Source: Gadus chalcogrammus (lineage: Eukaryota; Chordata; Actinopteri; Gadiformes; Gadidae). From it: a DNA stretch of 64,000 bases. Below the pieces are notes generated by a model, which did no database searches, had not been told where the DNA came from, and saw only the letters and a list, made by a program, of their open reading frames with translations. The translations under genes and the position numbers were made by a program. This document shows positions 1-9,903 of the stretch, one piece after another (the first letter of the stretch is position 1; each line of letters begins with the position of its first letter). The stretch covers positions 25,762,111 to 25,826,110 of the forward strand of contig NC_079419.1 in assembly GCF_026213295.1 (NCBI RefSeq). The letters run 5' to 3'.

Positions 1-131
1 TTGTAGTGGCGACTTAAGTGGATATCTATTAATGACTGATATCGCTTCTAAGCAAACTAGACGCATGGGTTTGCCTTTGAATTCTATGAATTCTTCTCTC
101 ATCTTTCTTGAACGAGTTTTCTGTAACTCGA

Positions 132-253
132 TCAATTATTATTATTATTATAATTTTTTTTTTTTTTTTTTTTTTTTTTATTATGTGAGGGCTGATTGGG
201 CATGCGGGTCGCGGGCCGCATGCGGCCCGGGGGCCGCCAGTTGCCCATCCCTG
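132..253. repeat. Terminal fragment of a hAT-like element with a poly-T/ATT tract
   Basis: The right edge ends gcccatccctg at 253, the usual hAT terminus (cagggatgggcaac read from the other strand), directly joined to the LINE RT frame. It is followed inward by GC-rich sequence and a T-tract with ATT repeats at 137-185. No left terminus or TSD partner is seen, so it is truncated. Positions 1-131 hold unassigned sequence, perhaps the continuation of the LINE. Confidence 0.55.
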
Positions 254-1165
254 GTCTACAGTGTCGAATGCAGCACTGAGGTCAAGTAGCATTAGTATTG
301 AAGTTTTGCCAGAGTCTGTGTTAAGACAGATGTCGTTTACAACTTTAATAAGGGCGGTCTCAGTGCTGTGCAGGGGTCGAAATCCTGATTGGAAGGTGTC
401 ATAGCAACCAGTTGATGCCAGGAAGTGATTAAGTTGCTGGAGGAAATATCAATGATTTTACTTATGAAGGATAGATTTGATATTGGTCTGTAGTTGTTAA
501 TAATTGAGGCATCTAGGCTCCGCTTTTTTAAAAGGGGTTTAATAACTGCAGTTTTCAAAGCTTTTGGGAAATTGCCTGACTGGAGAGAGTTGTTAACTAT
601 CTGCAATATGTCTACTGCTAGGCAGTCGAAAACATTCTTAAAGAGGTTGGTAGGTAAAGTATCAAGGCAACAGGTGGATGGCTTTAGTTATGTCACAGTT
701 TCCACAATATTTTGAGAGTATAACATTAAAGCATGCCATCCTTGCCACGTTACTTTTGCCTGAACAGGGTGGTAGTCCAACATTTTTGTTTGAAGTGGAG
801 ATATTGATGGCGCGTCTGATGCCTTCAATGCATTTCTGCGTGGAATGGAGATCAGGTGGAATTTGTGTTGGGGGGCTGGTCAGTCTGTCAACAGTTGCAA
901 ATAGGGTTTTTGCATTATTAGTGTTGGTTTTAATGATATTGGAGAAAAATGTTTCTCTCGCACTTTTTAAGTCTAAATTGTAGGCACGGAGGCTCTCTTT
1001 ATAGATATCATGGTGAATATGAAGTTTTGTTTTACGCCAGATGCGTTCAACCTTCCTGCATTCTTTTTTCTGTGCTGTTACAGAAGCAGCTTTTCTCCAG
1101 GGTGCCTTTTGCTTTCCAGAAATAGTTTTAGCCTTATAAAGTGCAATGACATCTATGACTTTCAA
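254..1165 (-). pseudogene. LINE ORF2 middle: linker and reverse transcriptase start
   Basis: The segment 1165-662 encodes the linker between endonuclease and RT (KAPWRKAASVTAQKKE, then SARETFFSNIIKTNTNNAK). The segment 606-337 encodes RT motif 1, NNYRPISNLSFISKII, after ALKTAVIKPLLKK. The frame at about 292-255 gives [12 protein letters not shown], the RT palm motif carrying the first catalytic Asp, and stops at the hAT fragment. The frame changes several times, so this is a pseudogene. The downstream palm (YxDD) is not visible between 1 and 131. Confidence 0.8.
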
Positions 1166-1420
1166 AAAAATTTTTTGAGAGGTGGTAGCAAGAAGATGGC
1201 CTTTTTAAAAAGTACATTAGAATCTTCATTGATATACCGTTTTTTGACAGTATTGGATTTTGTCTCTATGTCGGGAATAAAAGATATGTTAAAGAAAACA
1301 CAAAAGGGGTCAGACAAGGAAGGATCAGTCACAGAGGGATCAGAAACATTGAGGCCCTTTGTGATAACCTGGTCTAGAGTGTGCCCCTTACAATGAGTAG
1401 CCTCTTTCACATGTTGAGAC

Positions 1421-2033
1421 TAGGGCTGGGCGATATGACGATATCATACCGTGGACGATATGAAAGTGTCTACTTGGAGAGATTTGGCCATATCGTTTAT
1501 ACCGAGAGAAAAAAAATAAATAAAAATTATATTGCACTGCACTGACTGAAGCAAGGCAGGTGTGAGACTCACCTGTTAACTTGAAAAAAATCTAATTTGT
1601 ATTGAAGAAACAGTTCTATTTTTACCACCAGCTATTTGCACAGCACATAACTTTATTTTATAAGTGTATAATTAGTATTTAAAATATTTGTGTGATGCTG
1701 TGATTTTTATTTTATATTACAGTGCACTGACTGACAGCCAGGCAGGTGTGAAGCACACCTTTAAAAAAAAAATGTTATTTGAATTGAAAAAACAGTTCAA
1801 TGTTTACAAGATGTTTGCACTATATGACACTGCAGCTAATGACAGATTGTTCGCTACTTACTCCTTTGTAAGCATGGAAATTCAAGTTCAAAATAAAAGA
1901 AAAAACTGATCAAATGTGAAGTATGGTTATTTTAAGCCATTTTTATTATTTTAATTTACTTCAAAAATACCATATCGTGATATAAAATTACTCATATCGT
2001 GATCTAAGATTTTGTCCATATCGCCCAGCCCTA
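1421..2033. mobile_element. hAT-type MITE, 613 bp, 8-bp TSD GTTGAGAC
   Basis: The ends are perfect inverted repeats over 17 bp (tagggctgggcgatatg at 1421 and its reverse complement ending at 2033). They are flanked by identical 8-bp copies of gttgagac at 1413-1420 and 2034-2041, the hAT target-site length. There is no transposase; the interior is AT-rich and has two diverged direct copies of a block around ttgcactgcactgactga (1530 and 1718). The element sits inside the endonuclease frame of the LINE. Confidence 0.93.
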
Positions 2034-2524
2034 GTTGAGACAGTTCAAATGTGTCCAAAATGGTAAAAAGTGTTTTTGCACACTTGTCATTCAAATCATC
2101 AGTATGAAAATGGAAGTCACCTGTTATAACTAGACAGTCAAATTCTGTGGAGATGCTAGACAATAATTAAGTCATCGAAAAAATTTGCAGAATATGTGGG
2201 ACAAATTTGGCCTGTAAATAATTAATAGGAGAACTCTGGGGGAGCATTTCAATACAGCACTAAGGTATCTGAATGATGGAAAATCACCAAATAACATCTG
2301 TTTCCCCATAAATACATTTTTAATTACAGCAGCAACTCCTCCACCTCTTTTTCCAGATCTACATGCATCCAAAAAGTTATAGTTGGGAGGAGCTGTCTCT
2401 ATCAGAACGGTTGCACTGTTATTTTGTTCCAGCCATGTTTCAGTTAAAAACATAAAATCCAGTTTAGAAGTGGTAATAAAATCATTAACTAAAGATGATT
2501 TGTTATTAAGAGACCTAACATTAA

Positions 2525-3148
2525 AGGTTGGGTATGGAATTCGCTTTTTGGGCCGTTTTTGCAAAATTACTTGAAATCCTTATCATAACCCACTTACAGC
2601 CACTCAGTTAGAAGTACTGACATGAAAATTAAACAAGTCAATCATCTGTGGAACGGGCAGGGCTCGAAAAACTCCAGCCAATGATTTCCAGAGCCACCGA
2701 GTTGCATTGGACAGTAAGTACGTCAATCAAACGGTCGTACTGCACTCCCCCTCCCCCGCGTGCGACCCCTTCGTGCAGTACTCGTGACCCAGAGCTCGTG
2801 ACCCAGAGCAAGCTCCTGTTTGTTGTTATCCTGCGGTAGCTACTGGAACTAGTTAATCAACATTTGGACCTAGCAGTAGAAGACAATTTCCATGGCAGAC
2901 AAGACGCCACCATCCCCACCACCACCACCACCACCACCACCACCACCACCACCACCAGCAAAGAGAAGGAAAACCCTACGCTAGCCAGGCTCGCTCTCGC
3001 GCATCTGTGTTCGCGCTCGTGCATGATTGCGCGTCCAGGTACTTGGAACGGGTGGAGTCAGAGTCAGCATTGAAGGAGAGGGGGTTGGACCATTTGAGTT
3101 GTGTATTTTCAAAATCTGCTGGCGTTTCGCAAATACCATACCCAACCT
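2525..3148. mobile_element. TTAA-target DNA element (Kolobok-like), 624 bp
   Basis: Both ends read aggttgggtatgg as inverted repeats (2525 inward, and 3148 inward on the other strand), directly flanked by TTAA at 2521-2524 and 3149-3152. A TTAA target with termini beginning AGG fits the Kolobok superfamily better than piggyBac, whose ends usually start CC; that choice is inference. The interior is not palindromic: it has a GC-rich promoter-like part and a short proline-rich leader ORF, so it looks like an internally deleted derivative of a coding element. Confidence 0.85.
2892..2984 (+). CDS. 30-residue proline-rich, basic-tailed leader ORF inside the TTAA element
   Basis: The ATG at 2892 opens MADKTPPSPP, a run of prolines from a CCA/CCACCA microsatellite, then AKRRKTLR and a stop at 2982-2984. 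The KRRK cluster could serve as a nuclear localisation signal. It may be the first exon of the parent transposase, left behind in a deletion derivative. There is no recognisable domain and the expression is unknown; the number of prolines is probably variable through slippage. Confidence 0.35.
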   Translation: MADKTPPSPPPPPPPPPPPPPPAKRRKTLR

Positions 3149-3384
3149 TTAAGTAGAGCCATCCTGATGGTGTTGTTGATGGGCTTTAAGGTGCTTTTTG
3201 GTTTGGAGGCAATAGATATGAGATTTGTGAGGTTAGCAGTGTGTCTAAGTTTCCCTTTGTTTACTCTCTTAGTGGTTACAGCATGAATGCAAAAGTTGCC
3301 CTGTTTTGACGTAGGCAACCTTGGGTTCAGCAGATTATGTGAAACTTCCTTTATACTGTGTCTACGGCTGAACCCTTTTTTGTC

Positions 3385-4712
3385 TCAGTAATACTCAGGA
3401 CTACTATCAGTACAGGGCGGGGGCTGGGGAGCCATCCTCTTGGGTGTTATCAGCCTGTGGCCATGACGTGGCGATGCTATCATTGACACAGATGCAAGTT
3501 TGATGCCAACATATTCCAGTTTCTTAAATTCAGCTGGAAAATCGCAAAGGGAGGAGACATTGGGGCTGGAGTTGTTGTGGCTATGGGAGAGATGAGGCTG
3601 GAGGTCATCGTCGATGGGGGAATGCAGAGGAGGGGGGTGGCCGTTCCTCGCCAAGCCAGCGTCAGCGATGGGGGAAGGCACAGTGTCGATGGCGTCGGGC
3701 GGGCTGTTGTCTCTCTTCAAGGTCTGTGGGCTGTCTGCTATCTGTGTGTCAGATAGTGGCAGAGTAGATGTGTGGGGGAGGCTGTAGTCTTGTTTCTTTT
3801 CAACCTGTGCTCTGACTGTGGCCTGTGCGTCAGACCATGGAGATTTGTGGGAAAGCGAGAAGAGAAGATTGTCCCTTAACAGTTTTGAGCCTAACCTGTT
3901 TGGGTGTAGGCCATCTGCTCTGAAAAGATATTTGCGCCCCCAGAATAAGTTGAAATTGTCAATAAAGCCCCTTCCTCTTTCATTGCAGACTCTGGAAAGC
4001 CATGTATTCAGTGCAAGTAGACGACTGAATCTGTTTTTTCCCTGTCAACTGCTGGTATGGGTCCACTGATGAATGACTTGATGTGTATTTTGTCCAGTGC
4101 ATCCAATAGATCAGTGTAATCCCTCTTCAGAAGTTCTGACTGTTCTCTTTGAATATCATTAAATCCTGCATGCACAATAATCTGTGAGATTTTGGGGTTT
4201 TCCAATATGATTGTGGCTAGTTTCTGGTTGATATCACTAACCATTCCATATGGGAAGTTGCATGTTTTGATCTTCTTACCGGTTATATCCTTGATGGTTG
4301 AGTCTCCTATAATCAGAGTGTCTGGTTCATCTGCTTTCTGTGAGATGGGCCCTTGTTGGCTTGAGGTGACGGTGGCAGACGCATGCGCAGCCCGCCTCCA
4401 TGGCGACTGGTTCTTGTTCCATCTCTGTCCGTACTGTCCGTCCGGACACATTTCGGGGCTCAGGGGTGCACAGGTGGCCAACGCATGCGCAGCTCGCCTC
4501 CATGGCGACTGGTTCTTGTTCCGTCTCTGCCCGCACCGTCCGTCCCGACGCATCTCGGGGCTCAGGGGTGCACGGGTGGCAGGCGCGTTCGTGGACTCTT
4601 GAAGTGGCAGGAACCGGTTCTTCAGCGGCAGGGTTAACTTCAGTGACTGGCTAATCCGGCTGGATATTGGATATTGGCGGGGAGAGAAAAAAATATGCGT
4701 GCAGCATGTCAC
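3385..4712 (-). pseudogene. LINE ORF1 with SGNH-hydrolase (esterase) domain
   Basis: ORF1p of CR1/L2-type LINEs often carries an SGNH-hydrolase domain thought to help in RNP or membrane interaction. Here the nucleophile block reads IIGDSTIKDI (about 4300), the following block VHAGFNDIQ (about 4150-4175), then FISGPIPAVDR (about 4045), and in another frame the Asp/His block ADGLHPNRLG (about 3900-3930). Family blocks I, III and V are therefore all visible, but a frameshift near 4010-4069 and further stops separate them. The C-terminal part, 3720-3385, is Ser/Pro-rich and low in complexity. The N-terminal half has a 34-residue tandem duplication. It sits just upstream of the endonuclease ORF2, as expected. 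Confidence 0.75.
4381..4584. repeat. Two tandem copies of a 102-bp unit inside LINE ORF1
   Basis: Unit 1 (4381-4482) and unit 2 (4483-4584) both begin gcatgcgcag and both contain ccatggcgactggttcttgt. The period is 102 bp, so the duplication keeps the ORF1 frame and repeats 34 residues (core NKNQSPWRRAAHA) ahead of the esterase domain. The copies differ at scattered positions, so the duplication is not recent. Confidence 0.9.
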
Positions 4713-4719
4713 GTAATGG

Positions 4720-5360
4720 CAAATTAGTCACATGCACATGAGAGCTACCTGTTGAACGGTCAAAACTCTGTTCAAATCTTTCCCCTGATTTATGCCATTC
4801 AACTTTTCTTTAGTAAAATGTTTTAAGCTGGCTAATTGGCAATCATGAGCAAAGTTCTTCCATATATTTTATTAGGGGGCCTAGCACAAAGTGCAAAGGC
4901 AATCTATTGTGGTTAGTTTTATTATTCCGCCAAATTTGACTTACACAGCCTAAACCGCTTGCTTTTGATAAAACTATCTTCAGCTGTAGAGGCTGACTCG
5001 AGAGCAAATAGTACACTGATTGGCTCAAAGGTGGCGCTATAGCAACAGTCCAAAAATGCAAACTTTGAACAAACCTATCTCGTAACTGCTTTGACTTACA
5101 GTCATGAAACTTTGTTCACACGCATACATCCTCATGCTGAACAAATGTGCCTCAAGAACCTATGACTTTCTTTGGATAGATTTACAGACATCTTGAATTT
5201 AGTTAAAAACACAAAATTCCCTTTTTAGACTTAGAAAAAAAAGCACATATCATCTTTGGACCTATGTCTTCAATCAGACATGAAGTCTGTACAATAAAGA
5301 TAAAAGCACCCAGGAGCCATTCATTTCTGAAAAAGGGTATGGTTTAAAACACGTAAAGAC
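4720..5360. repeat. Dispersed repeat of the 'ggcgctatag' type, left part
   Basis: This stretch has no gene. It contains the signature gtggcgctatagcaac (about 5030) and a run about tacagtcatgaaactttgttc (about 5098) that recurs in related wording near 12545 and 12760 (gggggcgctaaagcaa; tacagtcttggaagtttgttc) and near 50825-51060. At 12.9 kb and 51.5-52.4 kb these repeats end in the hairpin ctgcttgcag followed by a CTAG or TTAAT end. I read 4720-5360 and 12038-12932 as one repeat split by the TTAA element between them. Confidence 0.5.
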
Positions 5361-5801
5361 TTAAAGGTCCCATGGCATGAAAATTTGCTTTTTGAGGTTT
5401 TCTAACATTAATATGAGTTCCGCTAGCCTGCCTATGGTCCCCCAGTGGCTAGAAATGGCGTTGGGTTTAAAACGAGCACTAGGTATCCTGCTCCGCCTTT
5501 GAAAAATGAAAGCTCAGACGCTCGGATTTTGAATTTGGCCCCATATGTCGTCATAAGGGGCCCGCCCGGAGAATTTGGCCCGCCAATGAGTCAATGAGCT
5601 ACGACTGTTGTACACTTCTTTGTTATTTTGATAAGCGCTCTGCTGTTGGTGTCATGGCGCATAACTCAACGGGTTCTCTGACGTCTCTGGTATTTCCACA
5701 ACAAGACTCGTAGTGGGGGTTATCTCAACCATGGTGGAGAAGGAATTGGGGGAAAGGAACTTTAACTTTGACTCCCTTTAGTAAATGAACCGCGTAATGC
5801 A

Positions 5802-5930
5802 GGAGAAGGGATTATTGCCCGCGATTGCCTCCCGCCGGAGCCCCGCTGCCCACTTCCGAGACGGTGGTGACCCAGCAGCGGGCAGCGGGGCTTTGGCAGT
5901 AGACAATCGAGGGCAACAATCCCTTTCTCC
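5802..5930. repeat. Long GC-rich stem-loop, unit 1 of the TTAA element
   Basis: The left arm (ggagaagggattattgccc, about 5802-5865) pairs with the right arm (gggcaacaatccctttctcc, about 5883-5930) through most of its length around a loop near 5866-5882. The same structure occurs at 9813-9903 and 57028-57134. Confidence 0.75.
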
Positions 5931-6141
5931 TCCATGTCGACATTCAGTCTACTTCATATTGATGTGGAAGTGGAGGAACCAGTGATGTCGGAGAACCCGA
6001 TGCAGTCGTTTTGAGATTCATAATATTGTCTGGAGGCACACACAGCTTTTGGACGGGATAATAATAATGTTTATGTATATATGATAATATTTAGATATAG
6101 AGCTCCAGGACTCCCGCCGGAGCACCCGGAGTGGTCTAGAA

Positions 6142-6780
6142 AAGTGGTTTTCAAACTGTGGGGCGCGCCCCCCCTGGGGGGCGCCAGAGTTCTTCAGGGG
6201 GGGCGCGACGTGAGAAAAAAATAAACCTGAAAAAAACCCTGAAAGACGATGATTCAAATCATCAGTCGTACTTCAACTGTAGAAGTAACATAACTAAATA
6301 CATTTTCAACCTTTTATCTTCGTGCAAACCATTTAACAAATCTACACACTTGTATCTTCAATAATATCTAAACAGAATTTCGATATCATTTAAAATGTCT
6401 TCAGAATCACAGTTTTAGTTTCATACCGCTTCGTTTTCAGCTGTTTTCATTGAAGACGTCAGCCCATTCTGATACACCTACTTCTAGACATCGTAACTCA
6501 TTCCTTTTTCAACCGTTTACCATCGTTCAAACCATAAACAAATCTACACACTTGTATCTTCAATACTATCTGCAAATACTATCTAAAAAAATTGTTTCAA
6601 ATGTTTCAAAAATATGTTCCAAATGTTTTAAAATTATGATCGGAGATGTTTGAAATGTGTAAAATAATTAAAATAGCTTTCAAAACACAGGTATTTAGAA
6701 ATAAAAATTGGGGGGGGGGGGGGGCTCAGCTGAATTTTTTTCTCTGAGGGGGGGCTCACTCTCTCACACTTTTAGAATAC
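6142..6780. repeat. Nested repeats: hAT-type terminus joined to Helentron-like tract fragments
   Basis: Sequence from 6142 (agtggttttcaaactgtgggg) is the standard fish hAT terminus with the GC-rich run gggcgcgcc, and it interrupts the TTAA element between tctagaa and tagaatacagc. Inside, 6270-6360 and 6480-6560 each repeat the phrase tctacacacttgtatcttcaa, and parts resemble the 13970-14010 segment (ttttcaaccgtttatcttc). A G-run lies at 6711-6723. No matching right terminus was found. No gene is visible. Confidence 0.45.
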
Positions 6781-6861
6781 AGCTTTTCCAGAATACAGCC
6801 AAAAGCTGTGTGAGCCTCGCCATTGTGATAGAGACAATGAGCTACGACCGTGTGTGTGTGT

Positions 6862-7110
6862 GTTAGTGGTGTAACAGTACACAAAAGTCAAGGTTTGGTA
6901 CGTACCTCGGTTTTTAAGTCACGGTACGGTACGGTTCATAATTACGGGGAACATTTAAAAAAAACTGCTTGTTTATCAACAACAGAGAATGGCCGTAGAT
7001 CAGCAGCAATGAAAACACCAATAAACTTGGTTATGGCATTTGCATTTCTGAATTCCCAGACAGGGGTTGTTGAAATAGTGTCGTGATCTGGGTTTGCACA
7101 GCTCGTTTTT
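6862..7110. repeat. hAT-type terminus, left end only
   Basis: The terminus tagtggtgtaacagtacac at 6862 is followed by the subterminal cggtacggtacgg motif (about 6923), typical of fish hAT elements whose ends read TAGxGGTGTAAC. The corresponding right end may be the ggttcggtacaaatac at 9511-9526 just before the TG repeat, which would put the Gypsy fragment inside this hAT. The right TIR itself is not visible. Confidence 0.5.
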
Positions 7111-7201
7111 CAAATAATATTCGAAAATCGCTCAATCAAGAACCCCCCACGCACGCACGCACTTCGGATACACGCACACACAATGACACAGGGAGAGGCT
7201 T

Positions 7202-8134
7202 TTATGATTTGCCATCGGCAAGAGAACTGGCCTCAGAGACAGTTTTTACTTTATGTTCATTTACATAAGTAGCCACCCGTTCGGGCAAGATTTTCTTGAA
7301 CTGCTCCACAATCATTAAATTACACAACGAATCAAAATCATCAACACCCTCAGCTGCAAGCCAACGGTGGAACAAACTGGACTGCTCCCTGGCTGCCTCA
7401 GTATATGTCTGTCTTTCCGACTTTTCATGATTCCGAAAACGCTGTCGGTAAGCCTCAGGGACAAGCTCGTACGCTTTCAGCACCGCCTCCTTCACAGTTT
7501 TATAGCTTTTCCGATCGGTTGCGGACAGAGCGACATACGCTTCTTGGGATTTCCCGTACAAGGCAGTCTGCAACAACAAAACTTGGTCCGCACCAGTCCA
7601 CTCCAGATCACTAGCGATACTTTCAAACAGGGAAAAAAACACATCTGGGTCCCTCTCATTGAACTTAGGGAGAAACTTAACCATACTCGCAAGACTCGAT
7701 GGCTGCTTGGAATTCCCATATTTCCCCTCCGCCATCAGGTCCAGGCGAAGACGTTCCAACTGTAATCTATCCTGCTCCAACAAACGTTCCTGCTCCCTTT
7801 CCACCGCGTCAAATCTCTTGTGCTCGAGTTGCATTTGCAAAATACCTTTTTGCTCCTCAAAAGTTAGCACACTAGCCATAGCTGATTCAGATTTCTGACC
7901 GGGCGATTGCTCCATAACTGGATCAACAATCGTAGAACAAAAGAAGGGAAACACGTCTTTTACCTTTAAACTCTCACAAATCAAATCTACCAAACGGTCC
8001 TTCCTGGCAGTTTTTGGCAACGTAATCTCAATTGAATACCGTTCGGCCACCTCTATTAACTGTTTAACCGTTAGCTTTAACAACAAGCTCTCTGATGGAG
8101 CTTCCCAAAACGCATCCAATGCGCTCATAACCAA
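7202..8134 (-). CDS. Gag-like protein with SCAN-like capsid region, 310 codons, truncated
   Basis: This single open frame runs from ATG at 8134. Residues about 1-70 form a helical N-terminal region; 90-140 are rich in Glu, Gln and Arg and probably coil (QEQERLLEQD type); 145-305 carry a capsid-like helical domain with KFNERDPDVFFSLFE, the LLQTALYGK block, YRQRFRNH and LFHRWLAAEGV. That pattern is the SCAN-like capsid of Gmr1-type Gypsy elements, from which vertebrate SCAN domains are thought to derive. Gag would assemble the particle that packages the retrotransposon RNA. The frame ends at 7202 where the element is cut, before any zinc knuckle or protease. It is intact as far as it goes. Confidence 0.8.
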   Translation of the reverse strand: MVMSALDAFWEAPSESLLLKLTVKQLIEVAERYSIEITLPKTARKDRLVDLICESLKVKDVFPFFCSTIVDPVMEQSPGQKSESAMASVLTFEEQKGILQMQLEHKRFDAVEREQERLLEQDRLQLERLRLDLMAEGKYGNSKQPSSLASMVKFLPKFNERDPDVFFSLFESIASDLEWTGADQVLLLQTALYGKSQEAYVALSATDRKSYKTVKEAVLKAYELVPEAYRQRFRNHEKSERQTYTEAAREQSSLFHRWLAAEGVDDFDSLCNLMIVEQFKKILPERVATYVNEHKVKTVSEASSLADGKS

Positions 8135-8783
8135 CCCACCAAACGAAAAAGAAATACGATCTAAACAATGTTCAACGCGGCTAGCACAGTAGGGAAAACC
8201 AATTACAGAGCGTCCCCCTAAACATTTACCCCCCGCCTAAACTCACCTATTTTCTGACGGAGTCCAAGAACCGTGGATTAGTGAACAAACGAAATGCACA
8301 CCCACCAATACCGTCAGATGCCAGCCATCCCGACCAAAGTCGATGCAGCCTTACTCTGCAGCGGTGACCGCCGGTCCAGACTCCGTCTCTGGAACCTATG
8401 ACCCAGCGCGGAGGCGCTCTAAATGGGGACAGCGTTTGCTCTTGAAACCAGCCACCCCGCTATGAAAGCCGCGATTTCACCCCGCAAAACAAAAATTATT
8501 AGACAGTTCGAGAACCAAGCATGAAATCGTGCCTAAATTAACGTTACCGCTTGACAGCGCAGATCTCCCCTAACAACCAGGCGAGTACACAGCAGGCTCG
8601 AACCACGCCCACTACTACAGCTTCATTCACAAAAAAACTTGCCAGTTAGCACCAGACCTACTCACCCCACGCCAAAACAGGCCGTGGAACTCCAAGTAGG
8701 CTAGTCTAAGTTACCGCACGTCGCTATCACAGCCAACATGGGCCTTGAACACTGCTTAAAGCAGACAGTTACCGGATCTTCTG

Positions 8784-8801
8784 ATCCCGGACGAGCCCCC
8801 A
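8784..8801 (-). other. Primer binding site matching tRNA-Pro 3' end
   Basis: On the minus strand the 18 bases read TGGGGGCTCGTCCGGGAT, which is the tRNA-Pro-type primer site known from several vertebrate retroelements. It starts two bases inside the LTR edge, the standard place for priming of minus-strand DNA. Confidence 0.88.
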
Positions 8802-8803
8802 AA

Positions 8804-9172
8804 TGTCACGAACGCCTTGGCTCAAAGGCGTCGAACATAGGGAAACAGACACCGTCGGGTAACGCTCAATACAATAATGATATTTATTGACAGGCAGTTT
8901 CCATAAATACACACGGGCGCAGAGAACACAATGCGACCGCTGCGTCCAGCCGTCAAACCGCGTCTAGAGAGAGAGAGCGAATGGGCCACAGGACACTGCC
9001 TATATCCCCGGCAGTCCGAACACAGCTGCCCGCAATTCCCTCATTATGCCAGGAACACTCAAGCTCCTCCTGCAGGCCAAAGAGAGCAGTACAATACACA
9101 AACAACATACAATACCCTACAGGCAGAGGGAGGAATAGGCCTAGCGCTCAAGGAACAGAGCGGGGCGTCACA
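8804..9172 (-). repeat. Gypsy-type LTR, 369 bp
   Basis: The + strand edges are tgtcacgaac (8804) and gggcgtcaca (9172), giving the usual TG...CA ends. On the minus strand it contains caataaatatc (about 8878-8888), a polyadenylation-type signal, and it matches the solo LTR at 39481-39801 closely, apart from about 48 extra bases here (around 9060-9120). Confidence 0.9.
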
Positions 9173-9690
<518 letters not shown>

Positions 9691-9812
9691 GTAACACCAG
9701 TGTTGTACACTTCTTTGTATGGTGCATAACATGTCGGGTTCTCTGGTACTTCCCCAACGAGAATCATAGTGGGGGTTATCTCAGCCATGGTTGACAAGGA
9801 ATTGGACAAAGG

Positions 9813-9903
9813 GATTGTTGCCCGCTATTGTCTCCCACCGGAGCCCTGCTGCCTCGGCAGCGGGCAGCGGGGCTCTGGCGGGAGACAATCGTGGGCAACA
9901 ATC
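9813..9903. repeat. Long GC-rich stem-loop, unit 2 of the TTAA element
   Basis: The left arm from 9813 (gattgttgcccgctattgtc) pairs with the right arm ending at 9903 (gacaatcgtgggcaacaatc) across about 41 positions with few mismatches and a small loop near 9855-9862. It is equivalent to 5802-5930. Confidence 0.8.

Larger units (their letters stand above)
1162..3318 (-). pseudogene. LINE ORF2 amino end: AP-type endonuclease, split by two insertions
   Basis: The start region (3318-3153) ends in RMALL, and after the TTAA element the endonuclease resumes at about 2520 with NVRSLNNKS. Motifs in order are FLTETW (about 2435), SGKRGGGVAAV (about 2350), VITGDFHFHTD (about 2120) and, beyond the hAT MITE, GHTLDQVITKGL (about 1375). 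These are the N, E, D/N and late blocks of the apurinic endonuclease fold that nicks target DNA for target-primed reverse transcription. The block normally ending in SDH reads SDPF here, and a frameshift lies near 2165-2260. The coding frame is continuous across both insertion points once one TSD copy and the insert are left out. Confidence 0.85.
254..4712 (-). mobile_element. LINE retrotransposon, L2/CR1-type, degraded and invaded
   Basis: Reading the minus strand from 4712 towards 1, an esterase-type ORF1 is followed by an ORF2 with apurinic endonuclease and reverse transcriptase motifs, the order seen in CR1/L2-clade LINEs. The 3' end is not reached: the RT stops at 254 where a hAT fragment begins. 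Two DNA transposons interrupt ORF2 (1421-2033 and 2525-3148), each with a clean target duplication, so both came in after this LINE had landed. Stops and frameshifts show that it is dead. The exact 5' end is uncertain (about 4650-4720). Confidence 0.85.
7202..9172 (-). mobile_element. Gypsy-type LTR retrotransposon fragment: LTR, primer site, leader, gag
   Basis: Reading the minus strand: LTR 9172-8804, tRNA-Pro-type primer binding site 8801-8784, an untranslated leader of about 650 bp, then a gag ORF 8134-7202, after which the element stops abruptly. There is no protease, polymerase or second LTR, so this is a 5' fragment. A solo LTR of the same family lies in the opposite orientation at 39481-39801. 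The leader 8135-8783 has no other gene. Confidence 0.85.

Noticed and set aside
3101..3286. Plus-strand frame opposite the LINE ORF2 start
   Set aside because: The minus strand continues into endonuclease motifs; the plus frame has none.
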